A stretch of 64,000 bases of DNA from Streptomyces europaeiscabiei (GCF_036346855.1 NZ_CP107841.1:496001-560000); one strand, 5' to 3'. Positions 1 to 9,334 are shown, counted from the first letter of the stretch. The notes: generated by a model not told the origin, from the letters alone. Numbers and translations are program-made.

Positions 1-183
1 TGCGACATCGCCGTGGTGGAGCAGGACGGCACGGTGCACTCGGAACTGCTGGACGTGACCCTCGTCCGTCGCCCCGACTCTCCCGCGTCCGCCTCGCCCA
101 CCGCCTCCGCCTCCGCTTCCGCTTCCGCTTCCAAGGGCTCGCAGCGACGGCCGGCCCCGGCGAGCAAGGGTGACAGGAGGTGA
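1..183 (+). CDS. C-terminal end of an upstream gene, probably a PUFA/polyketide synthase subunit
   Basis: Only the last 60 codons lie in the window, ending at TGA 181-183. The first part (CDIAVVEQDGTVHSELLDV) looks like the closing strands of a hot-dog fold dehydratase, where an acidic-Gly turn is followed by an alternating strand. It is then followed by a low-complexity Ser-Ala tail made by a 6-bp repeat (TCCGCC/TCCGCT) and a basic end. The next gene begins 8 bp after the stop, so the two are almost certainly translated together. In myxobacterial PUFA synthases the subunit before the KS-CLF-AT-DH protein ends in a DH-like domain, which would fit. The assignment is inference because the rest of the gene is outside the window. 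Confidence 0.6.
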   Translation, partial: CDIAVVEQDGTVHSELLDVTLVRRPDSPASASPTASASASASASKGSQRRPAPASKGDRR

Positions 184-191
184 GCCCCGCC

Positions 192-3100
192 ATGCGCTTC
201 GAGCCGATCGCCGTCGTGGGACGGGGTTGCGCGCTGCCGGACGCCCCGGACCCCGACACCTTCTGGGACAACATCCTCGCCGGCCGGATGAGCCTGACCG
301 AGGCCCCGCAGGGCCGTTGGCGGCTGCCCGACGCCTGGGCGGTCGGTGATCCGGCCGACCGCATCGACGGCCCCGACCGCACCAACGGCACGGACCTCAC
401 CGACCGGACGTGGTCCCGGATCGGCGGTTACGTCAGGGAGTCCCCGACCGGCCCGGGCACCGACCCGCTCGGCACGGTACGGGACCCGGCGCTCGACAAG
501 GTGTTCCACTGGACCTCACACGGCGCCGCCGCGGCGCTGCGCGAGGCGGGACAGGAGCGCCTGCTCCACCGCGCCGGGCTGGTGCTCGGCAACCTGTCGT
601 TCCCCACGACCGGCATGGCGGCCTACGCCGAGCAGGTCTGGCAGGGTGAGCGGGACACCGCCGGGCCCGCGGACCCCCGTAACCGGTTCATGTCCGGCCT
701 GCCCGCCCACCTCGCCGCCGACGAACTCGGCCTGGGACTGGGCGGCTTCGCCCTCGACGCGGCCTGTGCGTCCTCCCTCTACGCGGTGGGGCTCGCCTGC
801 CGCAAGCTGCACGGACGCGAGGCGGACCTAATGGTGGCGGGCGGGGTGAACGCCGCCGACGATCTCTTCCTCCACGTCAGCTTCTGCAGCCTGTCGGCGA
901 TGAGCCGCAGCGGACGGAGCCGACCGTTCCACCGGCACGCCGACGGGCTGGTGCCCGCCGAGGGCGCCGCATTCGTCGCCCTGATGCGTCTGGACGACGC
1001 GATCGCCGCCGACGCCCCGGTGTTCGGGGTGATCCGCGGGGTGGGCCTGTCCAACGACGGCCGGGGCAGCGGCCTGCTCGTACCCTCCGGAGACGGCCAG
1101 CGGCGGGCCATGCTGCAGGCGTACGAGGCCGCGGGCGTGGCTCCGGACAGCGTCGGCCTGCTCGAATGCCATGCCACCGGCACGCCCGTCGGCGACACCG
1201 TGGAGGTCGAGAGCGCGGCCGGCGTCTTCGCCGATTCGCGCGATCTGCCGACCGGGTCGGTCAAGTCCAATGTGGGGCACCTGATCACCGCCGCAGGCGC
1301 GGCCGGACTACTGAAGGCGCTCGGCGCGCTGCGCGCCGGGGTCCGTCCCCCCACGCTGGGCGCCGAGGAACCCGTCGAGGCACTGTCGGGGACACCGCTC
1401 CGGCTGCTGCACGAGCCCGAGGTGTGGACCGGGCCGCGTCGCGCGGCGATCAGCGCCTTCGGGTTCGGCGGCAACAACGCCCACCTGATCGTCGACGCCT
1501 GGACCGGCGACGACTCCGGTACTCCGGCTCTCCCGCCACGACGCGTACCCTCGGCTGCGGATCGGCCGCGATCCCGGTCCGCCACGGTGTCCCGCACCGA
1601 ACCCATCGCCCTCGTCGCCATCGGCGCGCGCGTCGGAGACGGCAGGGACGCGGACGACCTGCGGCAGGCGCTTCTCGGCGGCGAGCACCGGAACGCACCC
1701 CGCGCCACCGTAGAAGTCGCCCTGGACGGGCTGCGGTTCCCTCCGCTGGACCTCGAACAGACCCTCGCCCAGCAGCTTCTGGTGCTCGAAGCGGCACGGG
1801 AGGCCGCTTCCCGGACCGCTCTGCCCAAGGAACGGACCATGGTGCTCGTCGGCATGGGCTGCGACCCCGAGGTGGCCCGGTACATCGCGCGCTGGCGGAT
1901 ACCGGAGCTGCTCGCCGAGAACACGGACCCCGACCGCGTACGGGCCCTGCGGGACGCGGTGCGGGCGCCCCAGTCCGCTTCCGCCGTCGTGGGGAGCATG
2001 CCCAACGTGGTCGCGAACCGTATCAGCGCCCAACTCGACCTCACGGGGCCGGGATTCACGGTGAGCGCCGAGGAGGCCTCCGGGCTGGTGGCGATCGAAC
2101 TCGGTGTACAGGCACTGCGGGGCCCCGACGTCGATGCCGTGCTGATCGGCGCGGTCGACCTCTCGTACGAGCCCGTCCACCGGGCGGCGCTGGCGGCGTT
2201 GGACCGCGACGAGCCGCCCGGTGACGCGGCACTCGTCGTCGTCCTCAAACGGCTCTCCGACGCCCGCGCCGACGGCGACACCGTCATCGCCCTCCTCGAT
2301 GTGGAAGCGACGGACGAGAGCGGTGCGGACCCGGCAGAACTATGGACGGTGGGAGACCTACCGGACGCGGGAGCGAGCGCAACGGACCACCTCGATCCGA
2401 GCGACCTGTTCGGCCGTGCCCATGCCGCCGCCGGGCTGCTCGCCGTGGTGGCCGCCGCGCTGGGCCTGCGCCATCGGGCCGTCCCCCGGGCCGGCGCCCC
2501 GGCCCGGCCCGCGCTGCGCGCACGGACGGCGTCGGCCGGGGTCACGCCGCTCGGCGGATCCGCCGGACGGGTCCGGCTGCGCGCCGGTGACCCGGCTCCG
2601 TACCTCGCCGAACTCCCCCGGCGGATCCACGTGTTCTCCGGAGACAGCCGGGCCGAGGTGATGCGGGCCCTGGCGGACGGCCGGGAATCACGGCGTGGGC
2701 CGGCGCGGCTCGCCCTGGCCGCCGCCGGGCCCGACGAGCTCGCCGCCCGCACCGAGGCCGCGAGGACGTGGCTCGTCGGCGAGGGCGTACGGCCCGACCT
2801 CACGGCCTTCCACGAACGACCCGTGGCGGGAGAGGTGGGCTTCGTCTTCTCCGGGGGCTCGATGGCGTATCCGGGGATGGGGGCCGACGTCATGCTGGCC
2901 TTCCCCGACCTGCTGGCGGCCGTGGAGGAGCGCAGCGGCCCGCTGCACGGGCTGGTGGGCTGGGCCCACGAGGGCGAGTCGCCACGGCCCCGGAGCGCGC
3001 TGGACCAGATCTGGGGCGCCTCCGTGGTCGGCCAGCTGCATGCCCGGATCACGCGCACGGTGCTCGGGATCGAGCCGCAGGCCTCGCTCGGCTACTCCTC

Positions 3101-6100
3101 CGGTGAGTCCAGCGCCCTCGCCGCGCTGGGCGCCTGGCAGGACGTCACCAGTCTGTCTGCCGAGGCCCGGCGGTCGGCGCTGTTCGCCGACGGTGTCGTG
3201 GGAGAGCTGCGGGTCCCGCGCCGCGCCTGGCGCGAGCAGGGCGTGCGGGGGACCGAGTGGGCGAGCTACCAGGTCGAGGAGCCGGTCGAGCGGGTACGGG
3301 CCGCCATCGGTGACGAGCCGTGCGTCCACCTCATGGTCGTCAACGCTCACGACTCCTGTGTGTTCGGCGGTGAGGCGACCGGCTGCCGACGGGTCCTGGA
3401 ACGCCTGGGCAGCGAGCACGTGCTCCACATTCCCTACCAAGTGGCCGCACATGTACCGGAGTTGGCGGAGATCCGGTCCACCTGGCGGCAGATGCACCAT
3501 CTGCCCACCGAGGACGTGGGCGTGCGCTTCTACACCTGTGCCACCTCCCGCTGGTACCACGCGAGCGCCGACGCCGCCGCCGACGCCCTCACCGAACAGG
3601 CCCTGGGGCCGATCGACTTCGCCCGGACCGTCGAGCAGGCGTGGGCGGACGGCGTCCGGGTCTTCGTGGAGCACGGTCCGCGCGGTCTCTGCGCCGGCTG
3701 GATCCGCCGCGTCCTGGGCGAACGCGAGCATCTCGCAGTGTCGCTGGACGCGCCCGCCGGACGCGGGGTCACCCAACTGCTGGGCGCGGCCGTCGAGTTG
3801 GTGGCGGCCGGGCTACCGGCGGACATCGACGCCCTGTGCGACCGGCTGGCCGCCGCCCGGCCCGGGCGGCGGCCGCCCGGCCGTCAGATCACGTTCCCCG
3901 CCCACCCGGCCCCGGTACGGCTGCCGCGCCCCGGCGAGGCGCCGTCCCACGAGATCATGCTCCGCGCGCCCCACCTGCCCGGACCAGCCACCGAGCCGTA
4001 CGCTCCCACGCCTCCGGAGCGGCAACCGGCCCGTGTAGGCCCGCCTCCGGCCCCTGCCCCTGCCCCTGCCCCTGCCCTGGACCCGGACCCGGCTACGGTC
4101 CTGTCTCCGTCTCCGTCTCCGTCTCCTGCGCCGGCCGGAACGTCCGGGCACGACCTCGGTCGCGCGCCGGTCGTCGCGGCGACTGCGGGAACCAACGCCT
4201 TCGGACATACGGCATTGGGGGCCACGGCCTTCGGGCCTACGGCCGCCTTCAGGGACGCGGTCGTGGAGACACATCGCCACGTCGCCTCGGTCCACCGGCA
4301 TTTCCTCGCCGTACACGCCCGGGTCCACGAGGAGTTCCTGGCGTCCCGCCACCGCGCAGCGATGGCCCTGGCGGCACACGGGGCCTCCGCCGTGCCCTTG
4401 ACGGCAGCACCCCCACCCGCGGCGCCCCCTCCCGTCGTCCCCGCCCCCATCGCCCCCGCCGCTCCCCAGGAACCCCACGGCCCCTCCTTCACCCGAGCCG
4501 ACCTGGAACGGCTGGCCACCGGCCCCGTCTCCGCCGTGTTCGGGCCCCTGTTCGCCCCACAGGACCGGTATGCACGGCAGACCCGGATGCCCGCGCCACC
4601 GATGCTGCTGGCGGACCGCGTCACGGGGATCGACGCCGAACCGGGTTCCATGGGTACGGGCACCGTCTGGACGGAGACGGACGTCCGTCTCGACAGCTGG
4701 TACCTCGACCCCTGCGGCCGTATGCCGGCCGGCCTCATGGTCGAGGCGGGGCAGGCCGACCTGCTGCTGATCAGCTGGCTCGGAGTGGACCTGCTCAACC
4801 GGGGGGAGCGCGTGTACCGCCTCCTGGGCTGCGAGTTGACGTACCACGGCAGCCCTCCCCTGCCGGGCGAAACCCTTCGCTACGAGATCCACATCGACGG
4901 CCATGGCGAGCACGGGGGCGTGCGGCTCTTCTTCTTCCACTACGACTGCTACGTCGGCGACGAGCTTCGGCTGAGCATGCGCGAGGGCCAGGCGGGCTTC
5001 TTCACCGATGCCGAACTCGCCCGGACAGGCGGGGTGTTGTGGTCCCCGAGGGACGAAACACCTGACCCCCAGCTGCCGTTCGACCCACTCCCCGTGTCCT
5101 CCCCCACCGCCCGGTCCTTCGGGCCCGACGCCCTGCGGGCGTTCACCGAGGGGCGCCCCGCCGACTGCTTCGGCCCCGGCTGGGAACTCACCCGCACCCA
5201 CATCCGCACACCCCGGACCGGCGACGCCGCCACGCACTCGTCCTCGGACGCCGCCACGAACCCCGCCACGGACTCCTCCACGGACGGCCGCCGGATGCGG
5301 CTCCTGCACGAGATCCCCGTCTTCGACCCCGTCGGCGGCCCCTGGGGACGCGGCTATCTGCGGGCCGAGACGCCCGTCTCGCCGGACGACTGGTTCTTCG
5401 AGGGCCACTTCCCCGACGACCCGTGCATGCCGGGCACCTTGATGTTCGACGGCTGTCTCCAGGCCATGGCCTTCCACCTCGCCGCCGCCGGATTCACCGT
5501 CGACCGTGACGGCTGGCGCTTCGAACCGGGGCAGGACAGCCCCATACCCATGGTCTGCAGGGGCCAGGTCACCCCGGACAGCGAGCGGCTGACGTACGAG
5601 GTCTTCGTGGCGGGGCTGTCCGCCGGCCCCGAGCCGGAACTCGTGGCGGACGTGCTCTGCACGGTCGACGGAGTGAAGGCCTTCCACGCCCGTGGGGTAC
5701 GGCTGCGGCTCGTCCCGGACTGGCCGTTGACCCACTGGCGGCAACTCGCGCCCCCGGTGGTCCAGCCCACCGGCGTACCGGTGCCGTCACAGGCACTCGC
5801 CGGTCTGACCGGCCACCGCGAGTCCACGGACGTCGCCGAGGTCCAGGGGTTCCGCTACGACTACGCCGCCATGCTCGCCTGCGCCTGGGGGAAGCCGAGC
5901 GAGGCGTTCGGCACCGCCTACACCCCCTTCGACAGCGCCCGTCGGCTGGCCAGGCTGCCGGGGCCGCCGTTCCACTTCATGAGCCGGGTCGTGGCGGTGG
6001 AGGGCCCGCCCTGGGTGACCCGGGCCGGGAGCGCCGTGGAGGTCGAGTACGACGTGCCCGACGAGGTCTGGTACTTCGAGCAGAACGGCTTCCGAGCGAT

Positions 6101-6965
6101 GCCGCTCGCGGTGCTCATGGAGGTCGTCCTCCAGGCGGGCGGCTGGCTGGCCTCGTACGTCGGTAGCGCGCTCGACCACGATTCCGATCTGCTGTTCCGG
6201 AACCTCGACGGCACGGGAACGGTCCTGGGCGAGGTCCGTCCGGGGACGCGAGTGCTGCGCACCCGGACCCGGCTGCTCGACATCGCGCACAGCGGAGACA
6301 TGATCATCGAGACGTTCGGGGTGGAGTGCTTCGCCGACGACGAGCCGGTGTTCACCCTCACGACGGTCTTCGGCTTCTTCCCTCCGGCGGCGTTCGAGGA
6401 TCAGGTCGGCCTGCCGCCGTCGCAGGACGAGTGGCGTGCTCCGACGACACCGTGCACGTTCTCCGTCGACCTCACCACGCGGCCCGCGAAGTACTTCGAC
6501 GGCTCACTCGCCCTGCCGGGTCCCATGCTGCTGATGCTGGACCGGGTGACCGGCTGGTGGCCGGACGGCGGACGCGCCGGGCTCGGACGGCTGCGGGCCG
6601 AGAAGGACGTGGACGCCGAGGAATGGTTCTTCAAGGCCCACTTCTTCCAGGACCCGGTGCAGCCCGGATCGCTCGGTGTGCAGGCGATGTACCAGCTCCT
6701 TCAGTTCCACGCCGTCGAGAGCGGCCTCGGCGCCGGTCTGCGGCGGCCCCGCTTCGAACCGGTGCTCCCGGGCCGGGCGGTCACCTGGAAATACCGCGGC
6801 CAGGTGACCCCGCGCAACAGGAAGATCACCGTCGAGCTGGAGATCACCGAGACCGGCGAGACCGAGCAGGGGCCCTACACCGTGGCCGAGGGCTGGCTGT
6901 GGGCGGACGGCACCCGCATCTACCACGTGACGAATCTCGGCCTGCGCCTCACCGAGAACGACTAG
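192..6965 (+). CDS. PUFA-synthase-like megaenzyme, KS-CLF-AT-DH-DH (PfaC/Pfa3 type)
   Basis: This 2257-residue iterative fatty-acid/polyketide synthase subunit would extend and dehydrate acyl chains on ACPs carried by a partner. Domains in order: ketosynthase (about 1-435; triad C192 in DAACASS, H327 in HATGT, H363 in NVGH); a chain-length-factor-like KS (about 470-770) with Glu628 at the position of the catalytic Cys; an acyltransferase-like domain with GYSSG (S969); a Pro/Ala/Ser-rich linker (about 1270-1400); then four FabA-like hot-dog folds forming two DH units. Folds 2 and 4 keep the catalytic His (H1739, H2150). Fold 2 keeps the FabA Asp (D1753), while fold 4 has Gln2164 there. There is no ACP, KR or ER. 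The ATG at 192 is chosen because AGGAGG at 175-180 lies 11 nt upstream; a GTG at 180 would overlap that site. The order matches myxobacterial Pfa3 without its acyltransferase tail. I recall a related cluster (SCO0124-0129) in S. coelicolor; the product here is unknown. Confidence 0.88.
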   Translation: MRFEPIAVVGRGCALPDAPDPDTFWDNILAGRMSLTEAPQGRWRLPDAWAVGDPADRIDGPDRTNGTDLTDRTWSRIGGYVRESPTGPGTDPLGTVRDPALDKVFHWTSHGAAAALREAGQERLLHRAGLVLGNLSFPTTGMAAYAEQVWQGERDTAGPADPRNRFMSGLPAHLAADELGLGLGGFALDAACASSLYAVGLACRKLHGREADLMVAGGVNAADDLFLHVSFCSLSAMSRSGRSRPFHRHADGLVPAEGAAFVALMRLDDAIAADAPVFGVIRGVGLSNDGRGSGLLVPSGDGQRRAMLQAYEAAGVAPDSVGLLECHATGTPVGDTVEVESAAGVFADSRDLPTGSVKSNVGHLITAAGAAGLLKALGALRAGVRPPTLGAEEPVEALSGTPLRLLHEPEVWTGPRRAAISAFGFGGNNAHLIVDAWTGDDSGTPALPPRRVPSAADRPRSRSATVSRTEPIALVAIGARVGDGRDADDLRQALLGGEHRNAPRATVEVALDGLRFPPLDLEQTLAQQLLVLEAAREAASRTALPKERTMVLVGMGCDPEVARYIARWRIPELLAENTDPDRVRALRDAVRAPQSASAVVGSMPNVVANRISAQLDLTGPGFTVSAEEASGLVAIELGVQALRGPDVDAVLIGAVDLSYEPVHRAALAALDRDEPPGDAALVVVLKRLSDARADGDTVIALLDVEATDESGADPAELWTVGDLPDAGASATDHLDPSDLFGRAHAAAGLLAVVAAALGLRHRAVPRAGAPARPALRARTASAGVTPLGGSAGRVRLRAGDPAPYLAELPRRIHVFSGDSRAEVMRALADGRESRRGPARLALAAAGPDELAARTEAARTWLVGEGVRPDLTAFHERPVAGEVGFVFSGGSMAYPGMGADVMLAFPDLLAAVEERSGPLHGLVGWAHEGESPRPRSALDQIWGASVVGQLHARITRTVLGIEPQASLGYSSGESSALAALGAWQDVTSLSAEARRSALFADGVVGELRVPRRAWREQGVRGTEWASYQVEEPVERVRAAIGDEPCVHLMVVNAHDSCVFGGEATGCRRVLERLGSEHVLHIPYQVAAHVPELAEIRSTWRQMHHLPTEDVGVRFYTCATSRWYHASADAAADALTEQALGPIDFARTVEQAWADGVRVFVEHGPRGLCAGWIRRVLGEREHLAVSLDAPAGRGVTQLLGAAVELVAAGLPADIDALCDRLAAARPGRRPPGRQITFPAHPAPVRLPRPGEAPSHEIMLRAPHLPGPATEPYAPTPPERQPARVGPPPAPAPAPAPALDPDPATVLSPSPSPSPAPAGTSGHDLGRAPVVAATAGTNAFGHTALGATAFGPTAAFRDAVVETHRHVASVHRHFLAVHARVHEEFLASRHRAAMALAAHGASAVPLTAAPPPAAPPPVVPAPIAPAAPQEPHGPSFTRADLERLATGPVSAVFGPLFAPQDRYARQTRMPAPPMLLADRVTGIDAEPGSMGTGTVWTETDVRLDSWYLDPCGRMPAGLMVEAGQADLLLISWLGVDLLNRGERVYRLLGCELTYHGSPPLPGETLRYEIHIDGHGEHGGVRLFFFHYDCYVGDELRLSMREGQAGFFTDAELARTGGVLWSPRDETPDPQLPFDPLPVSSPTARSFGPDALRAFTEGRPADCFGPGWELTRTHIRTPRTGDAATHSSSDAATNPATDSSTDGRRMRLLHEIPVFDPVGGPWGRGYLRAETPVSPDDWFFEGHFPDDPCMPGTLMFDGCLQAMAFHLAAAGFTVDRDGWRFEPGQDSPIPMVCRGQVTPDSERLTYEVFVAGLSAGPEPELVADVLCTVDGVKAFHARGVRLRLVPDWPLTHWRQLAPPVVQPTGVPVPSQALAGLTGHRESTDVAEVQGFRYDYAAMLACAWGKPSEAFGTAYTPFDSARRLARLPGPPFHFMSRVVAVEGPPWVTRAGSAVEVEYDVPDEVWYFEQNGFRAMPLAVLMEVVLQAGGWLASYVGSALDHDSDLLFRNLDGTGTVLGEVRPGTRVLRTRTRLLDIAHSGDMIIETFGVECFADDEPVFTLTTVFGFFPPAAFEDQVGLPPSQDEWRAPTTPCTFSVDLTTRPAKYFDGSLALPGPMLLMLDRVTGWWPDGGRAGLGRLRAEKDVDAEEWFFKAHFFQDPVQPGSLGVQAMYQLLQFHAVESGLGAGLRRPRFEPVLPGRAVTWKYRGQVTPRNRKITVELEITETGETEQGPYTVAEGWLWADGTRIYHVTNLGLRLTEND

Positions 6966-7004
6966 CCCCGGCCCGACGAACAAGGAACAAGGAGGTTCCC
7001 CACC

Positions 7005-8285
7005 ATGGCCGACCGCGACCTCACCCCTCTCACTCCCCGCACTGGACTCACCGAACTCGTCGACTTCGTCCGCCGGCACTCGCCCTTCTACCGCGACCTC
7101 TACGCCCCTCTCCCACCCGGACCGGTCCGTATCGAGGACCTGCCCGTGCTCGACCACGCGGACTTCTGGGCGGCCAACACCGCCCACGAAAGCCGGGTCC
7201 TCACCGGCCCCCTCACCGACGGCATCGTCTTCAAGTCCGGCGGAACCACGACCGAGCCCAAGCTCTCCGTCTACACCCGGCGAGAACTGCTGGGTATGGC
7301 CAGGCTGCAGGGGAACGGTTTCGCCGAGGCCGGACTGCGCCCCGGCGACCGGATCGCCAACCTCTTCTACGCCGGTGAGCTGTACGCCAGCTTCCTGTTC
7401 AACGTGCTGTGTCTGCAGGAGTCGTCGGTACCGAACGTGCACCTGCCCGTGGGATCCGCGCCGCTGGAGTACACGGCCCGTGTGATCCACGAATTCTCCA
7501 CCACCGCGCTGATGGGTCCCCCGACCACCATCTGCCAACTGGCCGCCCGCCTCGACGACTCCGGCTGCCCCGCCCCGGACGTGCACCTCGTGATGTTCGG
7601 CGGCGAGTCGTTCTACGAGGACCAACGCCCGCTCCTCGAAGCCGCGTTCCCGAACGCCTCGATCCGCTCCATGGGGTACGGCAGTGTGGACGGCGGAATG
7701 CTGGGCGCACCCGTGGCGGACGACCCCGACCCCCGGGTGCACCGCACCCACCGGCCGCAAACCGTGATGGAGATCGTCGACGACGGCACGGGCGAACCGG
7801 TCACGGAACCCGGCAGGCCCGGCCGACTGGTCGTCACCGATCTCGCCCGGCGTCTGATGCCGGTGATCCGGTACCCCACCGGGGACCGTGGCGAGTGGGT
7901 GGACCGTGAGGACGGACGGTTCCGGCTGCTGGGCCGCTCCGACGAGGGCGCCCGCGTGGGCCCGATCACCCTGTACCTGGAGGATCTGCGGGCCGTGGTC
8001 CGGCATGTGGCCGACGGCCGGCCCCTCGCCGGCATGCAGGTGGTGCAACGCCGCAAGGCCGCCAAGGACGAGCTGGTCCTCCGCGTCGCCGGCGATCTCG
8101 GCGATCCCGTCACCGCCGGGAAGGCCATCGCCGCGCGGCTCGACGAGATCCGCCCGATGTTCGCCGAGCACGTCGAAGCCGGACTGATCAACCCGTTGAG
8201 CGTGGAATGGGTCCCGGCCGCCCGGCTCACGGTCAACCCCCGGACGGGAAAACTGCTCCGCCTGATCGACGAGCGACAGCCATAG
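7005..8285 (+). CDS. adenylate-forming acyl-activating enzyme (PaaK/LuxE-like)
   Basis: A 426-residue protein of the phenylacetate-CoA ligase/acyl-protein synthetase branch of adenylate-forming enzymes. The ATP-binding loop is FKSGGTTTEPK (about residues 75-85). A second conserved segment, GYGSVDGG, sits near 225, and the C-terminal lid contains RYPTGDRGEW and LLGRSDEGARVG. These enzymes make an acyl-AMP and pass the acyl group to CoA or a protein thiol. The start has a strong AAGGAGG (6989-6995) nine bases upstream, and the gene follows the synthase by 39 bp, so they are probably one operon. A likely job is activating, loading or recycling the fatty acyl product of the synthase. That role is inferred from context; the acyl substrate cannot be read from the sequence. 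Confidence 0.8.
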   Translation: MADRDLTPLTPRTGLTELVDFVRRHSPFYRDLYAPLPPGPVRIEDLPVLDHADFWAANTAHESRVLTGPLTDGIVFKSGGTTTEPKLSVYTRRELLGMARLQGNGFAEAGLRPGDRIANLFYAGELYASFLFNVLCLQESSVPNVHLPVGSAPLEYTARVIHEFSTTALMGPPTTICQLAARLDDSGCPAPDVHLVMFGGESFYEDQRPLLEAAFPNASIRSMGYGSVDGGMLGAPVADDPDPRVHRTHRPQTVMEIVDDGTGEPVTEPGRPGRLVVTDLARRLMPVIRYPTGDRGEWVDREDGRFRLLGRSDEGARVGPITLYLEDLRAVVRHVADGRPLAGMQVVQRRKAAKDELVLRVAGDLGDPVTAGKAIAARLDEIRPMFAEHVEAGLINPLSVEWVPAARLTVNPRTGKLLRLIDERQP

Positions 8286-8346
8286 CGCCGGAAATCGCGG
8301 ATCCCGCACCCCGAACTCCGCATTCGGGAGAGTCGAAAACCCCCTT

Positions 8347-8370
8347 GTCCACGTACTGGTCCACGTACTC
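8347..8370. repeat. tandem 12-bp direct repeat upstream of the LuxR gene
   Basis: GTCCACGTACTG at 8347-8358 is followed at once by GTCCACGTACTC at 8359-8370. It lies in the 185-bp gap between the acyl-activating enzyme and the LuxR-type gene, about 100 bp before the latter's start. Adjacent repeats of one helical turn are common as regulator sites, so autoregulation is possible but unproven. Confidence 0.5.
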
Positions 8371-8430
8371 GTTCACAGCAGACGCACAACAAGTACCACT
8401 CCCGCACGAAGCCCGGGCATGTATCGGGCA

Positions 8431-8450
8431 GGGGGCGCATCGCTGCCCCC
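8431..8450 (+). promoter_or_regulatory. leader hairpin before the LuxR gene
   Basis: GGGGGC (8431-8436) and GCCCCC (8445-8450) are exact complements around an 8-nt loop. The hairpin ends about 9 bp before the GAGG ribosome site of the gene starting at 8471. It could be a weak terminator for the upstream operon or could affect translation. Confidence 0.4.
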
Positions 8451-8470
8451 GGGCAGATCGAGGTAGCCGC

Positions 8471-9334
8471 ATGACAGTGAAATCACCCCCCACCCCGGAC
8501 GACGACCGCCAGGTCAAACGTGGCATCACCGCGTTACGGGACACCGCCGACGTGGACCTCGCCTTCGGCGGTGTCGTGGTCAGGGGCCGGCACGCCCAGC
8601 TGACCGAGTTCACGGGCAACTCCACCAACGCCCTGTTCGGGCTGACCCTCGGATTCGGCATGGGCCTCGGCGGCAAGGTGGTGGCCCTGCACCGCCCCAT
8701 CGCGGTCAACGACTACGCGAACTCCAAACAGATCAGCCACCATTACGACCTCATGGTCGCCGCCGAGGGCATCCACGCCGTCGTGGCGGCACCCGTGGTG
8801 GTGAACCGGAGAGTACGGGCGGTCATGTACGGCGCGGTACGCCGGTCCGTGGCCCTGGGTGACCGGACGGTCGACGCGGTCATGCAGGCCGCCCGTGGTC
8901 TGGAACAGAACCTGGCGGTCCGGGACGAGGTGGTACGCCGCCTCGACGCCCTGAACCAGCCCACGGAGACCACCGGCCGGTCCGCAGGCCCCACGTCCCA
9001 CCGGTGGGAGACCATTCGCGAGGCATACGCGGAACTGCGGATCCTCGCCCAGCAGCTCGCGGACGACGAGTTGCGCGACCGGGTCGTCGGGGTGTGCGAC
9101 AAGCTGGCCGGCGCCGGAGCTCCCGCCTCCCACCCTCTCAGCACCCTCTCGTCCCGCGAACTCGATGTGCTGTCCTGCGTCGCGCTGGGGCGGACCAATG
9201 CCGACGTGGCGGACGAACTCGGCCTCCGGGCCGAGACGGTGAAGAGCTACCTCCGTAGCGCCATGCGCAGGCTGGGCTGCCACACACGGATGGAGACCGT
9301 CGTGACGGCCCGCCGTCTGGGCCTGCTGCCCTGA
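8471..9334 (+). CDS. GAF-domain LuxR-type transcriptional regulator with a TTA codon
   Basis: A 287-residue regulator. Residues about 25-165 look like a GAF sensor domain (GLTLGFGMGLGGKVV, then HRPIAVNDYA), as in Streptomyces GAF-LuxR regulators of aromatic or secondary metabolism. The C-terminal 65 residues are a LuxR helix-turn-helix (LSSRELDVLSCVALGRTNAD, then AETVKSYLRSAMRRLG). The ATG at 8471 has CGAGGT about 7 bases upstream; an in-frame reading that starts earlier runs through non-coding-looking sequence. Codon 22 (8534-8536) is TTA, so translation should depend on the bldA leucyl-tRNA and be late in development. It sits between the lipid-synthase operon and the methyltransferase, and may control either. 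It has no receiver domain, so it is not a classical response regulator. Confidence 0.85.
   Translation: MTVKSPPTPDDDRQVKRGITALRDTADVDLAFGGVVVRGRHAQLTEFTGNSTNALFGLTLGFGMGLGGKVVALHRPIAVNDYANSKQISHHYDLMVAAEGIHAVVAAPVVVNRRVRAVMYGAVRRSVALGDRTVDAVMQAARGLEQNLAVRDEVVRRLDALNQPTETTGRSAGPTSHRWETIREAYAELRILAQQLADDELRDRVVGVCDKLAGAGAPASHPLSTLSSRELDVLSCVALGRTNADVADELGLRAETVKSYLRSAMRRLGCHTRMETVVTARRLGLLP

Noticed and set aside
779..3058. A 759-codon open frame on the minus strand inside the megaenzyme
   Set aside because: Its product is Arg/Ser/Ala-rich without domains, and it lies opposite KS, CLF and AT domains that are clearly conserved. Very GC-rich DNA leaves such antisense frames open.
8207..8470. An extension of the LuxR-type protein back to 8207
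   Set aside because: It overlaps the conserved end of the acyl-activating gene and contains poor codon use; ATG 8471 follows a ribosome site.
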